From an uncultured Ferrovum sp. (lineage in GTDB: Bacteria; Pseudomonadota; Gammaproteobacteria; Burkholderiales; Ferrovaceae), in contig CAITLJ010000070.1 in the NCBI GenBank assembly GCA_903893215.1, positions 1 to 64,000 on the forward strand: a DNA stretch of 64,000 nucleotides, in the 5' to 3' direction. Within the stretch, counting starts at the first letter, position 1. The number at the start of each line of letters is the position of its first letter. The translations under genes were made by a program, and so were the position numbers. The notes under the pieces were generated by a model. The model saw only the letters and a program-made list of their open reading frames with translations, ran no database searches and was not told the origin of the DNA. Shown one piece after another: positions 61,369-64,000 of this stretch.

Positions 61369-62608
61369 TGGGCTCCGCTGCCGTCAGGCGGCAAAAGGTG
61401 ATCGGGTCATGGCCAGTGGCCTGGATGAAGGCCTCGAGGCAGGCTGTTTCCAGGGTGGCCAAGCGCAGCTTGCTGGCGGGTAGGTCCTGATTGACCATCA
61501 GATCATGCACCTCCCTGTGGATGGCTACGTCGAAGGAAGGCACCAGCAAATGGTCAAAGTCCGCACCGGAAAGTGACGCCGGATCATCCACAGGCATCCT
61601 GAGCAGCCGGTTTTCCTTGAAATCGCGGTCATACCAGCCTGCAAGGTGAAAGTGCTGACTGTCCTTGAGGTGCTTGTACACATGCTGGCCAAACGACCCC
61701 GAGTTGTATAAGGCCACCCGGGCGCCGGCTTGCAGGGGGCCGAAGATGTTGTGGCGGGCATAGCTTGCGGGATCCGCCATAAATCCGCCGCTGCGGATGA
61801 TCAGGATGGCAGAAAAGTAGGATTGCAGCTGGCGGGTGATCCCAAAATCGGCAACGCTGCTGTCCAGCGCCGCGGCCAGATACCGGAATGCCGTGGCGAT
61901 CCGCTCGGTCTCGCCAGCGTCGAAGCTGGTCGATTTCAGGATGGAGTTTGGCCGCTGGCGATAATTGCACAGCGCATAGTCGGAGACGCAGAGGGAGTCC
62001 GACGCAAGGATGGCCGGGTAGACCAGGGCCGCATCCTCGCCCACCATGATTTCATCCGGAATGCGCTGCTGCAGCGTTTCGATGGCAGCCCTGCGGTACA
62101 GCTTGCCCCAGGAATAGGTTCTGATGCCGTGGTTGAAGAATGGCCCGTCACTGATCATGCGCGGCAGCACGTCGCGTTCAATCCGTTGGCGGTCGTAGTG
62201 TCCCGGTGCAATTGCATTGCGCATGGTGACAAAATTGCCGAGGAATTCGCGCTGGTAATCGCCAATCACGATATCGGCATCATGCTGCCGGGCCAGCCGG
62301 TAATACTGTTCGATGCAGTCCGGGCTGATCCAGTCATCACCGTCCACGTAGAACAGGTAATCGCCGCTGGACGCGCTCAGCCCGGCTTTTCGGGCGGATA
62401 CCAGACCACCGTTCGATTTGCTGATCACCTTGATGCGCGGGTCGGCCTTGCGAAAGAACTCGCAGATTTCAATCGCGTTGTCGGTGGAGCCATCGTCCAC
62501 CAGGATGATTTCGAGCCTCTGGTAGGTCTGTCGCACGATGCTGTCGACGCACTGGAACAGGTAGGCGTCCAGGTTGTAGATCGGGACAATGACAGAAATC
62601 AGATGCAT
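61352..62608 (-). CDS. Glycosyltransferase family 2
   Basis: A 418-residue GT-A enzyme. The start LISVIVPIYNLDAYLFQCVDSIVRQTYQRLEIILVDDGSTDN and the DxD-type YVDGDDWISPDCIEQY are typical of family 2. A C-terminal part of about 190 residues (ARHNIFGPLQAGARVALYNSGSFGQHVYKHL) resembles a Rossmann-type sugar-binding module, so a two-domain enzyme is likely. Overlaps the ATP-grasp start by 17 nt. Confidence 0.9.
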   Translation of the reverse strand: MHLISVIVPIYNLDAYLFQCVDSIVRQTYQRLEIILVDDGSTDNAIEICEFFRKADPRIKVISKSNGGLVSARKAGLSASSGDYLFYVDGDDWISPDCIEQYYRLARQHDADIVIGDYQREFLGNFVTMRNAIAPGHYDRQRIERDVLPRMISDGPFFNHGIRTYSWGKLYRRAAIETLQQRIPDEIMVGEDAALVYPAILASDSLCVSDYALCNYRQRPNSILKSTSFDAGETERIATAFRYLAAALDSSVADFGITRQLQSYFSAILIIRSGGFMADPASYARHNIFGPLQAGARVALYNSGSFGQHVYKHLKDSQHFHLAGWYDRDFKENRLLRMPVDDPASLSGADFDHLLVPSFDVAIHREVHDLMVNQDLPASKLRLATLETACLEAFIQATGHDPITFCRLTAAEPNANRP

Positions 62609-62663
62609 GGGTCAGGTGTCCTCACGCGATCGGCGCAGACGGCAATGCAGCATGGCCAACGGC

Positions 62664-63410
62664 TCAGGCCGGGTCATGCAGGCGGCTGGAGATGCCGCCG
62701 CTCATGTCGATGCAGGCCCCGTGCAGGAAGCGGATGCCAGGGGACGAAATCAGCCAGGCAAGTTCCGCAATCTCTTCCGGGCTTGAAATGCGTTGTTGCG
62801 GGTGGTGGTGCTCGAGTGCCTGCCTGCGTTCCGGAAAATCCTTGAAGCCTTCCAGCAACATGGGCGTTTCTACCGAAGCCGGTTCGATGCAGTTGATCCG
62901 CATCCGGTCGCCAAAGTCGAGCGCCAGTCCCTTGGTCAAGGCAGCCAGCGCTGCCTTGGTCGTGGCATACGCCACAAAGCCGGGTTTGGTCAGTTGTCGA
63001 TGGATGCTGCCGATGTTGATCACACTGGCTGTTTGCGGGGTCAGGCAGTCCGCCAGATGCGTGATCAGCAGATAGGGCGCGATCAGGTTCACGTTGTACG
63101 ATTTGCTCAACTCTTCCGGCGGAAGCGGGTGGTGCTGGCTGACGTACTGATAGGCGGCGTTGTTGACCAGCACGTCGATGGTATGTCCGGCGGTCCAGTT
63201 CCTGATCCGGTCGAACACCTGATTGCGGCAGGCCATGTCCTGCGCAAACGTGTTGAGGTCGACCTCGATGAATGTGTCGAGGTGTGTTGCCGGATTGCCG
63301 ATGCGGTCCAGTCCGCACACCCGGAAGCCGGCTTGCCGGAAGCGATGCGCAAGTGCAGTGCCGATCGAACCTGAAGAACCCGTGATGATAGCGTGGTGTG
63401 GTGTGGTCAT
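62664..63410 (-). CDS. SDR oxidoreductase with NNAAY motif
   Basis: A 248-residue SDR. Cofactor loop TGSSGSIG, NNAAY in place of the common NNAG, catalytic serine in INIGSIHRQ and YATTK. It differs from the two SDRs at 58551 and 59330. It sits between the response regulator and the glycosyltransferase with short gaps. Role unknown, probably sugar or acyl processing. Confidence 0.84.
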   Translation of the reverse strand: MTTPHHAIITGSSGSIGTALAHRFRQAGFRVCGLDRIGNPATHLDTFIEVDLNTFAQDMACRNQVFDRIRNWTAGHTIDVLVNNAAYQYVSQHHPLPPEELSKSYNVNLIAPYLLITHLADCLTPQTASVINIGSIHRQLTKPGFVAYATTKAALAALTKGLALDFGDRMRINCIEPASVETPMLLEGFKDFPERRQALEHHHPQQRISSPEEIAELAWLISSPGIRFLHGACIDMSGGISSRLHDPA

Positions 63411-63430
63411 GGCTTGCGGCGCAGGGTTGC

Positions 63431-64000
63431 CTAGTTCAGCAGCGCATTCTCCAGCGCATAGCGGGTCAGCTCCACGTTGTTCTTCAGCTGCATCTTTTCC
63501 AGGATGCGCGCCCGGTAGACGTTGAAGGTCTTGATGCTGATCGCCAGGTCCTCGGCAATCTCGCCGGGCGCCTTGCCCACGGCGATGAGCAGCATGGTCT
63601 GATATTCGCGGTCGGACAGCAGTTCGTGCGGTGCCTTGTCCTGATCGTCGTTGATGCTGTCGGCCAGCAGTTCGGCGATTTCCGGGGTCACGTAACGCCG
63701 GCCTCGTGCCACCAGCGCCAGCGCGCTGACCAGTTCGGACGGCGCGCTCTGCTTGTTCAGGTAACCCGCAGCGCCTGCCTTGATGGCGCGCACCGCGTAC
63801 TGGTCCTCGCGAAACATGCTGAGCATCAGCACTCGTACTTTCGGGTATTCGCGCTTTATCTGCTTGAGCACATCGATGCCGTTGCGGTCACCCAGCGAGA
63901 TGTCGAGCAGCACGATGTCCGGTTCGCTTTCGCGGATTTTCAAGATGGCTTCGTTGCCACTGGCGGCTTCGGCTGTCACCTGCATGTCGTCGGTGCCCGA
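63431..64000 (-). CDS. LuxR/FixJ-type response regulator, 5' end outside the window
   Basis: About 189 residues are visible; the frame runs off the window end, so the first 20-30 residues of the receiver domain are missing (the ATG at 63985 is internal). The receiver keeps phosphoacceptor D in DIVLLDISLGDRNG and K in GYLNKQSAPSEL. The LuxR-type HTH is LSDREYQTMLLIAVGKAPGEIAEDLAISIKTFNVYRARILEKMQLKNNVELTRYAL. It is UvrY/FixJ-like. It lies 20 nt upstream of the SDR, in the same direction. Such regulators bind TAGGA-type dyads like the one before flhD, but a link is only a guess. Confidence 0.9.
   Translation of the reverse strand, partial: SGTDDMQVTAEAASGNEAILKIRESEPDIVLLDISLGDRNGIDVLKQIKREYPKVRVLMLSMFREDQYAVRAIKAGAAGYLNKQSAPSELVSALALVARGRRYVTPEIAELLADSINDDQDKAPHELLSDREYQTMLLIAVGKAPGEIAEDLAISIKTFNVYRARILEKMQLKNNVELTRYALENALLN

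Noticed and set aside
1-64000. tRNA, rRNA, CRISPR arrays, prophage or intact insertion sequences
   Set aside because: No cloverleaf-like or rRNA segments, no regularly spaced repeats and no transposase or integrase frame were seen; apart from the 97-bp element, the locus looks ancestral.

Overview
The window is 64 kb of GC-rich DNA that is almost entirely a single flagellar and chemotaxis locus, with a sugar-modification island at its right end. Gene content and order point to a betaproteobacterium: an FlhDC master regulator, the block flhB-flhA-flhF-flhG-fliA, CheZ with CheV, FlgM/FlgN and FlaG. Genus cannot be told from this sequence. The first 30 bases are Illumina adapter, so position 1 is an untrimmed contig end.

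Layout. 31-1580: the tail of an unknown repeat-rich protein and a HupE/UreJ membrane protein. 1581-2128: a long regulatory region. 2129-12958 (+): flhDC, motAB and a chemotaxis block (CheY-like, CheA, CheV, CheV, CheY, CheZ, CheA) without cheW, cheR, cheB or receptor genes. 13237-20084 (+): flhB, flhA, flhF, flhG, fliA, mostly with overlapping ends. 20437-22249 (-): flgN, flgM, flgA. 22424-33680 (+): flgB to flgL (rod, rings, hook, junction proteins). 33740-45810 (-): a small unknown gene, then fliR-Q-P-O-N-M-L-K-J-I-H-G-F in transcript-reversed order. 46022 (+): fliE. 46491-49445 (-): PilZ/YcgR brake, FlhB C-terminal homologue, a second FliK-like gene, fliT, fliS. 49930-54063 (+): flagellin, flaG, fliD. 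54145-63410: an SPINDLY-type O-GlcNAc-transferase-like protein, an amino-sugar aminotransferase, a methyltransferase, three SDR oxidoreductases, an ATP-grasp enzyme and a family 2 glycosyltransferase, probably for flagellin glycosylation. 63431-64000 (-): a LuxR/FixJ-type response regulator cut by the window end.

Regulation can be read from the DNA. FlhDC-type boxes with shared geometry lie before flhB, between flgA and flgB, and between fliF and fliE, each with a -10 hexamer 34-35 nt from the inner edge of the half-site (class II genes). Sigma-28 promoters of the form TAAAG-N11-GCCG(T/A)(T/A)A lie before motA, cheV, flgM, flgK and fliC, with a weaker one before fliS (class III genes). A near-perfect sigma-28 promoter also lies upstream of flhDC, which suggests that FliA feeds back on the master regulator.

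Oddities: FlhG has lost its Walker A lysines; FliP appears to carry about 105 extra residues before its signal sequence; a 97-bp element with 27-bp inverted ends sits between fliA and flgN; FlgL carries three copies of a short beta-rich motif; the island has no nucleotidyltransferase or sugar-nucleotide 4,6-dehydratase, so its donor sugar must come from elsewhere.
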